Below the pieces are notes generated by a model. It did no database searches. It was not told the origin of the DNA and was given only the letters and a program-made list of their open reading frames with translations. Positions 5,303-6,905 of a stretch of 6,905 nucleotides of DNA are shown piece after piece. The position numbers and the translations under genes were made by a program. The number at the start of each line of letters is the position of its first letter. The first letter of the stretch is position 1. This stretch comes from Bacteroidota bacterium (GTDB lineage Bacteria > Bacteroidota > Bacteroidia > Chitinophagales > Saprospiraceae): the NCBI GenBank assembly GCA_018969455.1, contig JAGWYI010000226.1, positions 1-6,905 of the forward strand. Direction: 5' to 3'.

Positions 5303-6905
5303 TTACTTGTTGGGATCAGCGGACAAATTTACATCGCCCACTTTTACTGCGATGAAATTGGCGTTGGAATAGTCAGATTGCAGGTTGTTGATGGTAATAA
5401 TTTCGGGCAAAGGGTTATTGAAGGGTTGTTGCGGGTTGATGAAGGATATAAAAGCCGGATAAAAACGCCAGGATGGACTGGATGGGTAGTTGTTGTAATA
5501 CCCGAGCAACAATCTTCGGCTTTCAATAATATCAAAATTGGTAATGGAATTACTCCGATTCACATCGGCGGCGATCATTTTCCAGGGGCTGTCAATGGCT
5601 TGAATATTGAGGATATGTCGGGAGGTTAATACCTGGTCGTAGGTAGAGACCCCATTCAAAGCAGAGGAGTCGCGTTTGCAGGAGATGGTGTAATTTCCCC
5701 CAGCGGGGGCCATGGAGAAGGAGAAATTTCCGGAAGTGTCGGTCACGGTTGTGTCGAGCAAGGCGCCTGAGAGTATTACCTGCACATTGGCGATTGGCGT
5801 ACCCCAGAATGCCTTCACATTTCCGCTTATTTTGTAAGCGGCAGGTAAATTACGAATATACCCGTTTTGGGTATTGGCGTTGGTGTTGGCGGGATCGAGC
5901 CAATCTTTCAGGCGTGCCTGGGCGCTGGTTCCCTGGTTCCAGGAAAGGTCGAATCGGCCCCAATAGGTATCCAATACCTGGCATTCATCTACCATATTGG
6001 TATTCCCGCCATGTAGTTGGCCCACAATACGTTTGTTGGGATCGAAAAGGGGGCAGCCGGAGGATCCCGGCTGGTAAATGCCAAAATCGGGAACTGCGCG
6101 CCAGTGGGTATTAGCCGGACTGATACCAAAAACGCCCCCCCAGTTAATGGTGTTGGGGTGAATGCCAGGGGCGCTGGTATCAATAGAGATTTTTTTAATG
6201 TCACCCACGGGATGGTGTACGAAGGCGGTATTGGCAGCGGGCGTGTTGCTGCGGGTCCACCCATTAAAATAGACATTGATATTTAGGGGTATGGGGTTGA
6301 TTTTCAGCAGCATAAAATCCGTTTCAGCCCGGTATGAGATGCGTTCGCAACCCAGTACAGAATTTGGCTGAGGTTCTGTAGCGGGGTTGGCACAATTGGC
6401 AGATTCATAATCAAAATCGAAGCGCCAGAGGTCGAATTCGGGGGTCAGGCCAATCAGTTGGCAGTGGTGCGCCGTCAGGAAATAGGGGTCATAAGAGCCG
6501 CTGGTATTGGCGATGAGGCTACCGCTGCACCAACCGCTGCCGTTGCTGAATACCATTAAAATACGGGCAACGCCTTTTTTTTCAGTTTGCCAGGCATTTC
6601 CCTGCACACAATTTACATTGATGTTGCAAGGTTTTGACAGGCCAAATCCGGTGATTTCGGCGCCAGCCTTCAAGGCTTGTGCATCGTAGGCGTAATCAAT
6701 GCGGTTGAGGTGGAATGTTCCTCTTTTTTTGGCATTTGTCGGTTCAAAATACTCCAGTATGGCCGTTTCGCCTTTTACAACGCCAATCAAAAACTTGCCC
6801 GAATTGGTGCAACTTTCGGAGGAAAAAGCGCCTAAAATTTGTTTTCGGTCGGGTGTATAAACAAAAAAACGACTTCCTGGGGGCAAATCGAACACATCGA
6901 ACATC
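5303..6905 (-). CDS. Secreted S1 (lysyl-endopeptidase-like) serine protease with dockerin-like C-terminus, 5' partial
   Basis: The frame enters from the right edge, so the signal peptide and true start are outside the window; the first in-frame ATG (6904) is probably internal. Residue numbers count from that ATG. Residues 1-75 look like the usual N-terminal propeptide or sandwich segment of these proteins. The trypsin-fold domain follows, with His147 in FLTAHHC, Asp196 in AETDFMLL and Ser282 in QPGSSGCPLFD as the triad; VGQLHGG (294-300) and many cysteines fit the lysyl-endopeptidase group, so cleavage after lysine is plausible but not proven. Residues 358-408 form a carboxypeptidase-regulatory-like beta domain. 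A dockerin-like module has EF-type loops at Asp412-Asp423 and Asp447-Asp458 and ends with VGDVNLSAD. The protein stops there, without the type IX secretion C-terminal domain often found in secreted Bacteroidota proteins. The pepT start follows 15 bp later. It probably degrades extracellular protein. Confidence 0.9.
   Translation of the reverse strand, partial: MFDVFDLPPGSRFFVYTPDRKQILGAFSSESCTNSGKFLIGVVKGETAILEYFEPTNAKKRGTFHLNRIDYAYDAQALKAGAEITGFGLSKPCNINVNCVQGNAWQTEKKGVARILMVFSNGSGWCSGSLIANTSGSYDPYFLTAHHCQLIGLTPEFDLWRFDFDYESANCANPATEPQPNSVLGCERISYRAETDFMLLKINPIPLNINVYFNGWTRSNTPAANTAFVHHPVGDIKKISIDTSAPGIHPNTINWGGVFGISPANTHWRAVPDFGIYQPGSSGCPLFDPNKRIVGQLHGGNTNMVDECQVLDTYWGRFDLSWNQGTSAQARLKDWLDPANTNANTQNGYIRNLPAAYKISGNVKAFWGTPIANVQVILSGALLDTTVTDTSGNFSFSMAPAGGNYTISCKRDSSALNGVSTYDQVLTSRHILNIQAIDSPWKMIAADVNRSNSITNFDIIESRRLLLGYYNNYPSSPSWRFYPAFISFINPQQPFNNPLPEIITINNLQSDYSNANFIAVKVGDVNLSADPNK

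Noticed and set aside
5989..6286. Overlapping frames on both strands within the protease gene
   Set aside because: Out-of-frame shadows of the protease catalytic domain; no independent motif.

Overview
The window looks like chromosomal DNA of a Bacteroidota bacterium, most likely Saprospiraceae or a close relative. The lineage call is an inference. It rests on a secreted trypsin-fold protease of the lysyl-endopeptidase type carrying a C-terminal dockerin-like module in the style common in Saprospiraceae, on a GH2 beta-galactosidase of the Bacteroidota type (DUF4982 plus a C-terminal Ig-like domain), and on A/T-rich leaders without a clear Shine-Dalgarno sequence before every visible start codon.

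Layout, left to right. (1) Positions 1-2317, minus strand: a secreted GH2 beta-galactosidase, open for 772 codons and running off the left edge. (2) 2318-2561: divergent intergenic region holding copy 1 of a 104-bp repeat and a 12-bp palindrome. (3) 2562-3332, plus strand: a stand-alone class I SAM-dependent methyltransferase. (4) 3333-3523: convergent intergenic region with a weak terminator candidate and a long imperfect hairpin (3431-3507). (5) 3524-3892, minus: a 122-residue Ala/Glu/Lys-rich helical protein resembling LEA or coiled-coil stress proteins. (6) 3893-4030: copy 2 of the repeat, almost touching that start codon. (7) 4031-5287, minus: peptidase T (pepT). (8) 5303-6905, minus: the secreted protease, whose 5' end lies beyond the right edge.

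The protease and pepT are 15 bp apart in the same direction and probably form one transcription unit: an exported endopeptidase cuts protein outside the cell, and a cytoplasmic tripeptidase finishes imported peptides. The beta-galactosidase is another secreted degradative enzyme. No SusC/SusD-type gene is visible next to it, but its downstream side is outside the window.

The least explained signal is the pair of about 104-bp direct repeats (92% identical, 1535 bp apart) that bracket the methyltransferase and the helical protein. Each copy has nested inverted repeats, a roughly 10-bp-phased ATCC-type motif and a perfect TTATCCACA nonamer, and each sits just upstream of a minus-strand start codon. 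I see no CRISPR array, tRNA, rRNA or complete insertion sequence.
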